NCBI GenBank assembly: GCA_030680835.1
Contig: JAUXUD010000057.1
Span: 1-64,000 of the forward strand
Length of the DNA stretch: 64,000 nt
Reading direction: 5' to 3'
Source of the DNA: Bacteroidota bacterium
Lineage (GTDB): Bacteria; Bacteroidota; Bacteroidia; UKL13-3
Position numbers and translations under genes: made by a program. The notes under the pieces were generated by a model. The model searched no databases. It had not been told where the DNA came from and worked only from the letters and a program-made list of their open reading frames with translations. Positions 34,213 through 44,162 of the stretch are shown here, piece after piece. The stretch's first letter is position 1. Every line of letters starts with the position of its first letter.

Positions 34213-36276
34213 ATGAATATTAAACAAACTTTTATGTACACAGCCCTTGGTGCGGCAGCATTATTTAGCAGCTGTTCAAACAACGGACCTAAAACCGATG
34301 AGAAAGAGAAAGCCTCAGATTTTGAAGTAAATTGTGACCAATTTGCCGATTTGCAGGTATTGCGTTTCGAAATTCCTGGTTTTAATGAACTTTCGGCGCA
34401 ACAAAAAGAACTTGCCTATTATTTATATGAAGCAGCCAATTGCGGCAGGGATATTTTTTACGACCAGCGATACAAACACAACTTAACCATTCGAAGAACC
34501 ATTGAAGCCATATTAAACACCTATAAAGGCGATAAAAATTCTGAAGACTGGAAAAAATTTGAAGCCTATGCCAAAAGGGTATTTTTCTCAACCGGAATTC
34601 ATCACCATTATTCCAATGTGAAATTCCTCCCTGATTTCAATGCCCAGTATTTCGAAAAATTGGTTTACGAGTGCGACCCAAATGCATTGCCCCTTGACGG
34701 GAAAACCGTTGAAAATTTATTAACTCTTTTAATGCCGGTTATTTTTGATCCAAAAGTAGATCCGAAATTGGTTGATCTTACCAAGAATATTGACAATGTG
34801 AAAGCCTCTTCCAATAATTTTTATGAAGGCGTCACCCAAAAAGAAGTTGAAGATTATTACAATGCAAAAACAGATATCAATGATTCGCAATCTGTTGAGT
34901 GGGGCTTGAATTCCAAACTCGTAAAAGAGAATGGAAAAATTATTGAAAAAATCTGGAAAGTTGGCGGAATGTATGGTCCGGCTTTGGAAAAAATTGTTTT
35001 CTGGCTTGAAAAAGCCATCAATGTGGCTGAAAATGATAATCAAAAAAAGGCACTCCAGTTACTGGTTGAATATATGAAAACCGGTGACCTGAAGAAGTGG
35101 GATGAATATAATATTGCCTGGATTCATGATACAGAAAGCCGACTGGATGTGGTAAATGGTTTTATTGAAGTATATGGAGATGCGATTGGAAAAAGAGGAA
35201 CCTATGAATCTGTTGTGAGTTTGAAAGATATGGAAGCTACCAAACGCATCGCTGCGATCGCCAAAGAAGCACAATGGTTTGAGGATCATTCGCCGATAAT
35301 GGATTCCCATAAAAAGAAAAACGTAACCGGCATTACGGCAAAAGTAATTACTGTTATTCAGGAGTCAGGAGCCAGTTCTCCTTCAACTCCCATTGGAATT
35401 AATTTGCCGAACTCCGATTGGGTTCGACAAAAACATGGCTCTAAATCGGTATCTCTGGGCAATATTGTGCATTCCTATAATATCATCAGCGCAAAAAGTC
35501 CGATGCTCAAAGAATTTGCCTTTAGCGAAGAAGAAATTGAACGCAGTGGTAAATATGCTGCATTAGCCGGCGACCTGCATACCGATATGCATGAAGTTAT
35601 TGGACATGCATCGGGACAATTAAACAAAGGCGTTGCAGGTCCCGATCAAACACTGAAAAACTATGCAAGTACCCTTGAAGAAGCCCGTGCCGATCTGGTA
35701 GCTTTATACTTTGTAATGGATCCAAAACTGGTTGAAATGGGAATCGTGCCGAATTTGGAAGTAGGTAAAGCTGAATATGACGGCTATATCCGGAACGGCT
35801 TAATTACTCAATTAACCAGAATACAATTGGGAGATAACCTGGAAGAAGCACACATGCGCAACCGCCAGTTAAATGCTGCCTGGGTATTCGAAAAAGGCAA
35901 AGCCGAAAACGTGATTGAAATGATTAAAAAAGACGGTAAAACTTATGTTCACATAAATAATTATGAAAAATTACGTGAGCTGTTCGGACAACTATTAAGA
36001 GAAATTCAGCGCATTAAATCGGAAGGTGATTTTAAAGCGGCTACCGAATTGGTTGAAGGTTATGGCGTGAAGGTGGATCAGGTACTTTTAAAAGAAGTGA
36101 AAGAGCGCTTTGCAAAATTAAACCTGGCAGCCTATAAAGGATTTATTCAACCCAAATTAATTCCGGTTATGAGCGGAGATAAAATTACAGACGTAAAAGT
36201 AGAATACCCGAACAATTGGCTGGCAGACCAGTTGGAACGCAGTAAAAACTATTCATTGCTTCCCAATAAAAATTAA
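34213..36276 (+). CDS. Dipeptidyl peptidase III (M49 family) lipoprotein
   Basis: This 687-aa metallopeptidase removes dipeptides from N-termini. It has a lipoprotein signal (AALFSSCSNNG, lipobox Cys about 21), so it is membrane-anchored, unlike cytosolic eukaryotic DPP III. The zinc motif is HEVIGH (460-465), the shorter HExxGH form, with the third ligand in LEEARADLVALYF about 30 residues on. The conserved GDLHTDMHE segment precedes it. Length is normal. A clear terminator follows at 36289. Confidence 0.94.
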   Translation: MNIKQTFMYTALGAAALFSSCSNNGPKTDEKEKASDFEVNCDQFADLQVLRFEIPGFNELSAQQKELAYYLYEAANCGRDIFYDQRYKHNLTIRRTIEAILNTYKGDKNSEDWKKFEAYAKRVFFSTGIHHHYSNVKFLPDFNAQYFEKLVYECDPNALPLDGKTVENLLTLLMPVIFDPKVDPKLVDLTKNIDNVKASSNNFYEGVTQKEVEDYYNAKTDINDSQSVEWGLNSKLVKENGKIIEKIWKVGGMYGPALEKIVFWLEKAINVAENDNQKKALQLLVEYMKTGDLKKWDEYNIAWIHDTESRLDVVNGFIEVYGDAIGKRGTYESVVSLKDMEATKRIAAIAKEAQWFEDHSPIMDSHKKKNVTGITAKVITVIQESGASSPSTPIGINLPNSDWVRQKHGSKSVSLGNIVHSYNIISAKSPMLKEFAFSEEEIERSGKYAALAGDLHTDMHEVIGHASGQLNKGVAGPDQTLKNYASTLEEARADLVALYFVMDPKLVEMGIVPNLEVGKAEYDGYIRNGLITQLTRIQLGDNLEEAHMRNRQLNAAWVFEKGKAENVIEMIKKDGKTYVHINNYEKLRELFGQLLREIQRIKSEGDFKAATELVEGYGVKVDQVLLKEVKERFAKLNLAAYKGFIQPKLIPVMSGDKITDVKVEYPNNWLADQLERSKNYSLLPNKN

Positions 36277-36288
36277 TTTTTATGCATT

Positions 36289-36323
36289 AAATCCCTCTCA
36301 TAAATTATGGGGGGGATTTTTTT
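36289..36323 (+). terminator. Rho-independent terminator after the DPP III gene
   Basis: AAATCCCTCTC (36289-36299) pairs with GGGGGGGATTT (36309-36319) as an 11-bp stem with two T-G wobbles and a 9-base AT loop, followed directly by TTTT. It lies 12 bases after the stop codon. Confidence 0.85.
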
Positions 36324-36348
36324 GTTTATAGGAATTTGAATTTTTATT

Positions 36349-36356
36349 TAGATTTG
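36349..36356 (+). promoter_or_regulatory. Candidate -7 element of the beta-barrel gene
   Basis: TAGATTTG, a perfect TAnnTTTG, 35 bases before the ATG at 36392 and just after the preceding terminator. A TTTG at 36321-36324 is 24 bases upstream, close to the -33 position. Confidence 0.5.
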
Positions 36357-36391
36357 TTATAAAATAAATACAATATTTAAATTAAACTCCA

Positions 36392-37027
36392 ATGAAAAAA
36401 CTACTTACTTCAATTGCTTTTCTATCTATTGTGTTTTATGCAAACGCCCAGGAACTGGAATTTGGAATTAAAGCAGGAATTAATACCGGTAAAGGAAGTG
36501 TTTCTGAAATCAAAAGCTGGTCGAATGACCCACAAACTTTTAATAGTTTAAATGGGGGTGTATATGGGCGGTTAAAAGTAATGCTGGTAGGGTTGTATGT
36601 GCAACCTGAAGTTGTTTTAAACAGCCGCAGCGGGGTATATAAGTTTTCTGATGCCACAAATGGTTCAATTAGTTTTGAAGCAACCAATAAAGCATTGTAT
36701 GTTGATGTACCCGTTTTGTTGGGTTTAAAAATGTTAAAACTCTTCAGGGTTTATGCAGGTCCGAATTTCCAGTTTCTGGTGAATCAGGAAACTACTTTTT
36801 CAAACATATCAGGCGGTGTCCTTCCCACAAAAAAAGATTTAAATAAGCAAAATACAGGAGTGCAAATTGGAGTGGGTCTGGATTTATGGAAACTCCGATT
36901 AGATGGAAAGTGGGACTGGAATCCGGGAAGCATGGGAAACTTTATGGAGTATAATAATAATGCGCCCACTTTAAAAAACAGTATGTTCACCGTGCAGCTC
37001 GGTTTTAAACTCTGGGGGATTTTGTAA
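36392..37027 (+). CDS. Outer membrane beta-barrel protein (PorT-like fold)
   Basis: The 211-aa protein has a signal peptide (cleavage after ANAQ) and mature start LEFGIKAGINTGKG, followed by about eight amphipathic strands (GVYGRLKVMLVGLYVQPEV, FRVYAGPNFQFLV, GVQIGVGLDLW) and a C-terminal strand MFTVQLGFKLWGIL. This is the opening of the OMP_b-brl_2 group common in Bacteroidota. No specific ligand or partner can be inferred. The YjbR-family gene begins at the base after its stop codon, so the two are cotranscribed. Confidence 0.85.
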   Translation: MKKLLTSIAFLSIVFYANAQELEFGIKAGINTGKGSVSEIKSWSNDPQTFNSLNGGVYGRLKVMLVGLYVQPEVVLNSRSGVYKFSDATNGSISFEATNKALYVDVPVLLGLKMLKLFRVYAGPNFQFLVNQETTFSNISGGVLPTKKDLNKQNTGVQIGVGLDLWKLRLDGKWDWNPGSMGNFMEYNNNAPTLKNSMFTVQLGFKLWGIL

Positions 37028-37381
37028 ATGCATATCGAACTGCTCAGGGAGCACTGTATCAAAAAAAAGGGTGTTGAAGAAACCTTTCCTTTTGGTGAAG
37101 ACACCCTGGTGTTTAAAGTAAAGGGCAAAATGTTTTGTTTAACCGGTTTAAGCGAACCCGATAATTGTAATTTAAAATGTGATCCCGAAAAATCTATTGA
37201 ACTCAGGCAGCAATATCAGGCGGTAAAACCTGGTTTTCACATGGACAAAAAACACTGGAATACCATCACCTATAACCTGGATTTAAGTGATCAGGAAATT
37301 TTAAGACTTGTTGACCATTCGTATGAACTGGTTGTGGCCGGGATGCCTAAAAAGGTGCAACAGGAGTTGCTTGATAGTTAA
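37028..37381 (+). CDS. MmcQ/YjbR family protein
   Basis: The 117-aa protein matches the YjbR (DUF419) family: opening RE.C..KKGVEETFPFGEDT, FKVKGKMFCL, and the C-terminal KKHWNTITYNLDLSDQEI and LVDHSYELVVAGMPKK. The fold is a CyaY-like double-wing proposed to bind DNA; the cellular role is unknown. The ATG directly follows the stop of the beta-barrel gene. Immediately after its own stop come tandem GAGGGTAA repeats. Confidence 0.92.
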   Translation: MHIELLREHCIKKKGVEETFPFGEDTLVFKVKGKMFCLTGLSEPDNCNLKCDPEKSIELRQQYQAVKPGFHMDKKHWNTITYNLDLSDQEILRLVDHSYELVVAGMPKKVQQELLDS

Positions 37382-37382
37382 T

Positions 37383-37419
37383 GAGGGTAAGAGGGTAAGA
37401 AAGGAGGAGTGTAAGAAGG
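37383..37419 (+). repeat. GAGGGTAA tandem repeat directly after the YjbR stop codon
   Basis: Two perfect 8-base units (37383-37390, 37391-37398) are followed by GAAAGGAGGAGTGTAAGAAG. The first unit begins two bases after the stop codon. The sequence on the coding strand is G-rich and lacks C. Related sequences follow the stops of the TIGR02757 and DUF4293 genes. Confidence 0.75.
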
Positions 37420-37491
37420 AAATGGTGAATGTGAATAAAATTGGTATTAAGTGACGTCCGGTTTTTATTTTGATAAAACGGCCTGCTTATG

Positions 37492-39144
37492 TTATTTTAC
37501 AACCATTACTTTTCTGTAAATTTTACTTTCGTTAACTTGTACTGAAATCAAATACATTCCGTTTGACATATTTTTTGTATTCAGATTAAAAAGCTGTTCA
37601 TTAGTTTTATCGATGTGGGTATCTTTAATAAGCATTCCTTTGGCATCATATAATTCAAATTCAGGGTTTTTAATTTGTGTTTGAAATGAAATATTGATGC
37701 TTTCGTTTGCAGGGTTTGGGTAAACTGAGACTGCCGAATTTGACAACATTTCATTGAGTCCATTGCTCTGATTGGTAATGGTAATATTTATAAATGCGGT
37801 TGCAAGGCTGTTATCTGCAGATGTGGCGGTAACTTTTACTATTCCATTAGATAAAGCTGTTACCAAACCGTTTGAATCAATAATTGCCTTGCTCAAATCA
37901 CTTACATTCCAATTTACCTTTTTATTAGGCGCATCCACAGGAACAATAATTGCGGTTAATGAAGTTTGCCCTTTATTAATATCAATATAACTTTGGCCGT
38001 CAATGATTAGTGATTTTACATACATATACATCACTGACTTTTTAACATGTATATATTTTTGACAGCTGGAAGGCCCACTACATGTGGTGAAATTGCCTGC
38101 TGTAATCACAGAGCTATCATTTGTATAAATGGAATGGTAATTTTCATAAGACATATTTTGTCCTTGATTTCCGTATAATACAGTATCCTTCCAAATTATT
38201 TTAAAATCAGTATCAACCATTATCACATTATTAGATGTTAGTATTAAAGTTGTATTATTAGGGGCAGCATTTAAATCATGAAGCGGATATACAACATAGT
38301 TTAGAATCGAATCTTTTATTTTTATTCCATCTAATGTATACCTTGCCACATACATTCTATATGTCGGATTAATTGGCAACGATGAATACAGAATTTCGGT
38401 TGAATCAAAGTTATAACATGCATATTTTTGATTAGATGACCCGTTATAAGCTAAAGTATAATAACTGCTTTGAACATTTCCAACATCATCAATTGTCAGG
38501 TTAAACAGGCTGCTGCCTTCAAAACCTATCAAATTTATTTCATTCGGCGATTTTTTATACACTTGCTGTATATAACCATTGGCACTGGCGTTTATAAAAT
38601 AATACTTTTGAAGTATGGTATTGCCAAGTGAATCTGTAAGTAATATGGTTGCTTGATTGTTCTTTGTTCCGGCAAATAAATATCTATTATTACCTAATTT
38701 AATAAAACTATAAGTGCTTAAATAATTTGTAGAATCTCCAACTTTTATTTCCCATTTTTTTATGCCATTTTTATCCAGTTTTATTAAACGATTTCCATTA
38801 ATTAATAAGGTAATAGTTGCACCTTGTTCTTCAAATACCTTTGTGTCATACACAGTAAGATAAGGAATTGTAGAAGTATCCTTATACGTCCATAAAGTAT
38901 TTCCACAAGTATTTATTTTAACAAAATAAGGACTGTATTTTATTGGGTCTCCACTATATGATTGATATGTGGTTCCTGCAATTAAAATATTCTTATCACT
39001 TAATTGAATAAGTTTCCTGCCTTCCGTTTTATCATAACCGAAACATCCATATGGAGAATCAAATTCGCATCTGGCTTGTGCCTGTATTTTTGTATAACCA
39101 CTTGTTAAACAAAAAAGTACTATTAATAAAATAGCGTTTTTCAT
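37492..39144 (-). CDS. Secreted T9SS cargo protein with bacterial Ig-like domain
   Basis: The 550-aa protein has a signal peptide (to about KIQAQ), a large region (~25-370) of repeating short strands with patterns like KLDKNGIKKWEI, typical of beta-propeller repeats, then a Big_2 Ig-like domain (~380-455; KVNWNVSDLSKAIIDSNGLV, KVTATSADNSLATA), then a type A sorting domain (~470-550; VYPNPANESINISF, LYDAKGMLIKD, MSNGMYLISVQ). It should be secreted or surface-attached by T9SS. No catalytic motif is recognisable. Composition is more AT-rich than neighbours. Confidence 0.88.
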   Translation of the reverse strand: MKNAILLIVLFCLTSGYTKIQAQARCEFDSPYGCFGYDKTEGRKLIQLSDKNILIAGTTYQSYSGDPIKYSPYFVKINTCGNTLWTYKDTSTIPYLTVYDTKVFEEQGATITLLINGNRLIKLDKNGIKKWEIKVGDSTNYLSTYSFIKLGNNRYLFAGTKNNQATILLTDSLGNTILQKYYFINASANGYIQQVYKKSPNEINLIGFEGSSLFNLTIDDVGNVQSSYYTLAYNGSSNQKYACYNFDSTEILYSSLPINPTYRMYVARYTLDGIKIKDSILNYVVYPLHDLNAAPNNTTLILTSNNVIMVDTDFKIIWKDTVLYGNQGQNMSYENYHSIYTNDSSVITAGNFTTCSGPSSCQKYIHVKKSVMYMYVKSLIIDGQSYIDINKGQTSLTAIIVPVDAPNKKVNWNVSDLSKAIIDSNGLVTALSNGIVKVTATSADNSLATAFINITITNQSNGLNEMLSNSAVSVYPNPANESINISFQTQIKNPEFELYDAKGMLIKDTHIDKTNEQLFNLNTKNMSNGMYLISVQVNESKIYRKVMVVK

Positions 39145-39209
39145 AAATTCTTGTTATTTAAGTATTTGGCTTACCAAATATAAAAAAAATAACGAATATT
39201 ATTGGCATA

Positions 39210-41924
39210 TTATGGTAAATTATTTCTAATAATTTCAACATCCTGCCAACCCGAACCTGTATATTGATAACTGCTTATTTGTGTGCAGTCTATTGCCAGG
39301 CTTTCATTTCCATTTTGAATAGGCGAAAGTCCATCTCCACTTGATATTTCAATATTTACAAATTTTATATCCAGTAAAGAATTTGCTTCAATACTATCAT
39401 AAAAATTTGCCTGAACCAAACAATAACACCCCGACATATCTATATTAAATGTATTGGTAGGTGGTGATGTTATTTGCCTGTTGCTCTCAAATGTAAGTTT
39501 CGAATATGAATTCCGTAATCCAAATAAAGTTAAATTTCTATCATCAGATGGCATCATGTAGGGAGTATTACAAGCCAGATCAACATTTCTAAAATACATA
39601 TTTACATTTCCTAATAATTCTATTTGACCAACTTGTGCAATAGGTTCTTCAACCCAGGTACCCTCAAAGAAAATTCTTCCTCTTGGCTTGTTTCCATCAG
39701 TGTCATAACTAGTAATTAAAATATCGCAATTTTGCAAGGATACTATTTCCAGGTTTTTATATGCTGCTCCTTCATTAGGTAATACTGATTCACCTATAAT
39801 AGGTGCTCCTTTTATATAAATTGTTTTAACAGGATTTAAGGTACTTTGATTATGAACCCTTACTAAAGCAGCGTCAAATGTTCGAACAGGATCTTTCTCA
39901 TTAAAGCCATAGTTTTCATCATTACCTGGGTATGGATTTGTTGAACTGTTAAAAGCACCATTTGGGTTAATATACACAGCTCCATAGTTTTGTCCAATGG
40001 GGCTTTCGTCAATAAAAACAATGTCAGGAGAATAATATCGTTTTGCATTAAGTATGGTATTTGCAAAAGAAATAACTCTAATTAACTCGCTGCTGTAATT
40101 GTTCACAAAAAGGTCTGTGGTAGGAACATGAGGATAGGTAGTGTTAAACGTTGGCTTTACACCACTAATTCTGGCAAAAACACCATTTCCAAAAAAGAAG
40201 CAGATATTTAGTCCGGCATCTGTTGGAGCTGCAAATAACAAACAATTTGCGTCTAAAATTCCCAAATAACCATTGTTAGCCGTAGATTCAGATGCACATA
40301 CAATTGAATACTTAGTTATTTTTTCAAAATATAAGCCACGCAAAGATGCACTCGATTGAATTAAAACCAAACCATTAAATATTCTTTCCCAAACAGTATC
40401 TGTAATGCTTAAGTTTTGTGAACCGGCTGATAAAATGCCACATCTGCCTCTTCTTACATTGTCATTTAATTTTAAATTATTTTCATAATATGACAGAGAC
40501 TGAATAAATCTAGGAACAGGATTTAGCTCGCCTTCCGGATAGAGGGTGTTGTTATTGGCAAAACCATTTATTACCGTATTACTTATTTGAACTACGTTAC
40601 ATCCAATTACTAAAATGCCCCATACATCTATTTTCATCCACACATGATCTAATGAACAGGCACCAAAACAATTGGAAAGCATAATTCCAATACTTGCCCC
40701 GGTTGGTACATTGGGATTTTCATAATTCGGCAGTATTTGAATATTACGGATTGTACTACATCCTGACCCAGATAACTTTATTCCACCTCCTTCAAATTGA
40801 CCATAAGTGGGACGGATTGCTAAATTTTCGATAATTATTCCCTCGCAATGAGTTATATAATAAAGATCAAAATCAATATTCTCAGCATATTCATCCCATC
40901 TCAGTGGATCTCCTGGAATGTGAGGATCTGGTATACCTGAAACAGTATTTGTAAAACATGCAGCTGATTGTATGGTCCAATAATAATTTGGATCCTCTAT
41001 AAAACTTACAGTGTAATCTGCACAAATTAAGGACCCTTTATAGTTATATGAACTATTATCCGTAATGTTAGGGAAATCGAATCCTCCTTCATTTGAAACC
41101 CCCATTAACCTGCAATTTTCTCCAACAAGTATGTTCTTGGTTATTCTGTAGACCCCTTCCGGGAAAAATACAGTACCTCCTCCATTTTTATTTTGTGTAT
41201 CCGTTGTACTATTCCAAATATCTGCGTAGTCGGTTTTACTTACCCAGTTTATTGCCGACTGAATGGCAATAATATCATCGGTAGTTCCATCACCAATAGC
41301 ACCAAACCATTTCACATTAATATATCCATCATAAATTCTTTTAAAAACTTTTCTATCCGCGTTTGCAGAAGGCAAGGGGGGAGATGTTAGAATGGTGCCT
41401 GTATTATCAATAGAAACAGTATCAATTCCTGCATAATACCATTCCCCTTCTTGCCCAATATCAGTTGTATAATAAACTCCACCGATCGTAAATTGTGTTA
41501 AAGCATTTCGTATTTGATTTATTGAAGTTTCAATTCTATTATAAATTTTCTTAAACCTCATGTTTGTACTTGTACTTCTAATTATTGTGGTTCCATTATC
41601 ACTGCTGGTTGTATCAGATGGATCATAATACCATAAACCTTCAAGTCCTGAATCAAGGATGTAATATTTGTCTGCGGTATTTGAAGTTTTGGCTCTTAAA
41701 CCGGCTATAACTGTTGTTTCTACCCCATCAAAAATTCTTTTAAATGTAAGCTGGGGAGCAGTTGGTGCAACTATAATGGTGTTTCCATTATCCGGGCTTG
41801 TGGTATCTGTATTGTCATAAAACCAGGTTCCCTTTTGTAATATGTCGGTAGTACAATAAGTGTTGTTTGTTGTTGCAGAAGTTTTGCCTCTTAAATCTGC
41901 AATCGTTAATGTTTCAATGGCCAT
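39210..41924 (-). CDS. Tailspike-like pectate-lyase-fold beta-helix protein
   Basis: The 904-aa protein starts with three imperfect ~67-residue repeats (~1-67, 68-132, 133-205), each with the pattern I..LR..T, Y.TTDIGQEGEWYY, DNGTTI and FKRIYDG. Then comes the pectate-lyase superfamily (Pectate_lyase_3) entry motif INVKWFGAIGDGTTDD (~206-221) and GGTVFFPEGVYRI, followed by a long right-handed beta-helix (to ~650) and a beta-rich C-terminal part. Similar layouts occur in phage tail fibres/spikes and polysaccharide-degrading enzymes. There is no signal peptide and no T9SS domain, and no other phage gene is nearby. Sugar binding or cleavage is inferred from fold only. Confidence 0.78.
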   Translation of the reverse strand: MAIETLTIADLRGKTSATTNNTYCTTDILQKGTWFYDNTDTTSPDNGNTIIVAPTAPQLTFKRIFDGVETTVIAGLRAKTSNTADKYYILDSGLEGLWYYDPSDTTSSDNGTTIIRSTSTNMRFKKIYNRIETSINQIRNALTQFTIGGVYYTTDIGQEGEWYYAGIDTVSIDNTGTILTSPPLPSANADRKVFKRIYDGYINVKWFGAIGDGTTDDIIAIQSAINWVSKTDYADIWNSTTDTQNKNGGGTVFFPEGVYRITKNILVGENCRLMGVSNEGGFDFPNITDNSSYNYKGSLICADYTVSFIEDPNYYWTIQSAACFTNTVSGIPDPHIPGDPLRWDEYAENIDFDLYYITHCEGIIIENLAIRPTYGQFEGGGIKLSGSGCSTIRNIQILPNYENPNVPTGASIGIMLSNCFGACSLDHVWMKIDVWGILVIGCNVVQISNTVINGFANNNTLYPEGELNPVPRFIQSLSYYENNLKLNDNVRRGRCGILSAGSQNLSITDTVWERIFNGLVLIQSSASLRGLYFEKITKYSIVCASESTANNGYLGILDANCLLFAAPTDAGLNICFFFGNGVFARISGVKPTFNTTYPHVPTTDLFVNNYSSELIRVISFANTILNAKRYYSPDIVFIDESPIGQNYGAVYINPNGAFNSSTNPYPGNDENYGFNEKDPVRTFDAALVRVHNQSTLNPVKTIYIKGAPIIGESVLPNEGAAYKNLEIVSLQNCDILITSYDTDGNKPRGRIFFEGTWVEEPIAQVGQIELLGNVNMYFRNVDLACNTPYMMPSDDRNLTLFGLRNSYSKLTFESNRQITSPPTNTFNIDMSGCYCLVQANFYDSIEANSLLDIKFVNIEISSGDGLSPIQNGNESLAIDCTQISSYQYTGSGWQDVEIIRNNLP

Positions 41925-42182
41925 AAAATTGTTATTAAATTTGGATAGATATTTAAGAAATTTTGTTTTTGTATGTTTAATTTATCACATAGTTTATAAT
42001 TTGTTTTTATGAAATTAATTCCTGTTTAAAATACTATTAATCAAAGTTTAACAATATATTCGGTGGCATTTTAATTTTTATATAATCGGAAATGGGGGGT
42101 AAGAGGCTGTTTTACTTATATAAGCAGTAGTATTCAATTGTAATATTTTTGACTGTAAACCATTAAATACTACAAGTCATTA

Positions 42183-44087
42183 TCATTTAACACCGGTTTC
42201 ATTATTAATTAATGCCTGATTATATTGCTGAATCATACTTTTTAGCAGGGAATCCATATTTAATTTTTGTAAATTGTATTTGTGATTATTCAGCAAATTC
42301 TGATTCATGAATGAATCTGTTTCAATATTAAAGAATCCCATTTCTTTTCGTCCGTCAAACTGATACACATAGGGCCATTGCACAAGCTGATAATATTGAT
42401 CCTGGAATTGCATAGCCCCGCCCTTATTTTCTTTATCTGCGGGGTTTAAATAGGTTCCAAAGCTGAAAAAAGGTTTATCATAATGAGCCTCTGATAATAT
42501 GATTGGCATAATGTCCAGTTGCGAAACTGTTTTTTCAATTTCATGATGCGTGGTCTGGCCTCCTTTATAAACAAATAAAGGAATCAAATATTTACCCTGC
42601 GGACTTTGATAAAAGGACTCCTGGTTTTCGGAACTGTGATCGGCTGTTATGATGAAAACAGTATTTTTAAACCAGGATTCTTTTTTCGCCATTTCAAAAA
42701 ATTGCTGCAAGGCAAAATCGGTATATTCAATGGTATTGTGAATGGGTAAACTTCCTTTTATAAACTTGTTTTTATATTTCCCAGGAAGTGAATACGGATG
42801 ATGTGATGATAGTGTAAAAACCGTACTGAAAAATGGAGTTGGTTTTTTATTGAGTTCTCTGGCAAAATATTTTAAGTAGGGTTCATCATAAATACCCCAT
42901 TTGCCATCAAAATCGGCTTCATCCTCATATTGGTTCAATCCAAAATAGGCACCTCCTTTACTGATTGCAATAAAATTATCAAAACTCATGGTACCATTCC
43001 TGCCTCCATGATAAAAGCTTGTTTGATATCCCATTTCATTTAAATAAGCACCTGTGCTGTTTAATGCATTGCTTTGGTAATAGCTGCTTAAATAAGGCGT
43101 ATTGAGCCAACTGGGCATCGAAGCAAGTATAGCAGGTATGCCCTCCACTGATTTTTTGCCACTGCTGTATGCATGTGAATAAACCGTACTGAACTTCATA
43201 AGTGAATCTAAAAACGGAGTATATCCCTGCTTATTAAAGTATCCTACATATTCCTTTCCCAGGCTTTCAACAATTATTAATACAATATTGGGGGGTGTTG
43301 CTATAACTTTTTGAGAATCGTTTACTTGTTGTACCGGACTAAATAATTTTTTTGCTGCTTCACCAGAAAAATAAGAAACATTTTGTAATCCGCTTTGCTG
43401 GGTACTGATGATCATATTAAAGGGTGTGTTCACCACCAACGGCACCAATTCAGGCCGTGTTTGACGTGCGGCATCAAAGGTGTTTAGCGGCAATAAACCA
43501 AAGCTTCCCCTGGCCCCGATAAAAGAAATTCCTGCTGTTAAAATCCATACCAATATGTATTTAAACCAAAAGGGTTTTGCTGAACCCACCTGCATGGAGG
43601 TTGATTTTTTATAGGTTAAAAGATACAAGCAAACCATTAAACCCAGTAATAAAAATAATATTACATACAAATACCAGAAATCAATTAAATAAGCCGTTTT
43701 TAATCCCTGTAATTCATCACCCATTTTAAACAAATCCATTCCGCTTCGTTTGCCGCTAAAGGCAAAATAACCTGTATCGATTAAATTTAAGAGGATGGCC
43801 GTTCCATTTGAAATTAAAAACAGACCCATTAAAATTTGCTGAAATCCCTTTTTATTTTGCAGGGCTAATGGCAATAAGTGCAACAATATAAAAAGGGCAT
43901 TCAGGTATATAAGTGCCGAAAAATCGTAAATAAAGCCATATAAAAATGCCTGAACCAAAACCAAAAAACCAAAAGAAAAGAATACCGGATTAAAAATTAA
44001 AAAAAATAAGCGGCACAGAAAAGCAAGAAAAAGGGCTAACAGGAGCCTTTGAATCAGTATTTTAATGTTTGGAAACTGGGTAAACAT
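42183..44087 (-). CDS. LTA synthase/sulfatase-family membrane protein
   Basis: The 634-aa protein has five N-terminal membrane helices (~10-180) and an extracytoplasmic alkaline phosphatase-superfamily domain (~260-580). Metal-site motifs include IVLIIVESLGKEYVG, a nucleophile region YSSGKKSVEGIPAILASMP (Ser where LtaS of Firmicutes has Thr), FTLSSHHPYSLPGKY and FIITADHSSENQ. Bacteroidota lack lipoteichoic acid, so the true reaction is probably transfer of a phospho-alcohol group to a surface glycan or lipid. It stands alone, divergent from murB. Confidence 0.86.
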   Translation of the reverse strand: MFTQFPNIKILIQRLLLALFLAFLCRLFFLIFNPVFFSFGFLVLVQAFLYGFIYDFSALIYLNALFILLHLLPLALQNKKGFQQILMGLFLISNGTAILLNLIDTGYFAFSGKRSGMDLFKMGDELQGLKTAYLIDFWYLYVILFLLLGLMVCLYLLTYKKSTSMQVGSAKPFWFKYILVWILTAGISFIGARGSFGLLPLNTFDAARQTRPELVPLVVNTPFNMIISTQQSGLQNVSYFSGEAAKKLFSPVQQVNDSQKVIATPPNIVLIIVESLGKEYVGYFNKQGYTPFLDSLMKFSTVYSHAYSSGKKSVEGIPAILASMPSWLNTPYLSSYYQSNALNSTGAYLNEMGYQTSFYHGGRNGTMSFDNFIAISKGGAYFGLNQYEDEADFDGKWGIYDEPYLKYFARELNKKPTPFFSTVFTLSSHHPYSLPGKYKNKFIKGSLPIHNTIEYTDFALQQFFEMAKKESWFKNTVFIITADHSSENQESFYQSPQGKYLIPLFVYKGGQTTHHEIEKTVSQLDIMPIILSEAHYDKPFFSFGTYLNPADKENKGGAMQFQDQYYQLVQWPYVYQFDGRKEMGFFNIETDSFMNQNLLNNHKYNLQKLNMDSLLKSMIQQYNQALINNETGVK

Positions 44088-44162
44088 GCGGGTGCGAAAA
44101 TAGTTTAAAATTTTTTAGTTCTTTTTTTGAAATGCTTTTGTTTATTTGTTGCCGTGCAAAAT

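Noticed and set aside
39210-41924. Prophage or contractile injection system around the tailspike-like gene
   Set aside because: Neighbouring genes are a T9SS cargo protein and an LTA synthase-family protein; no sheath, baseplate, capsid, portal or integrase gene is present.
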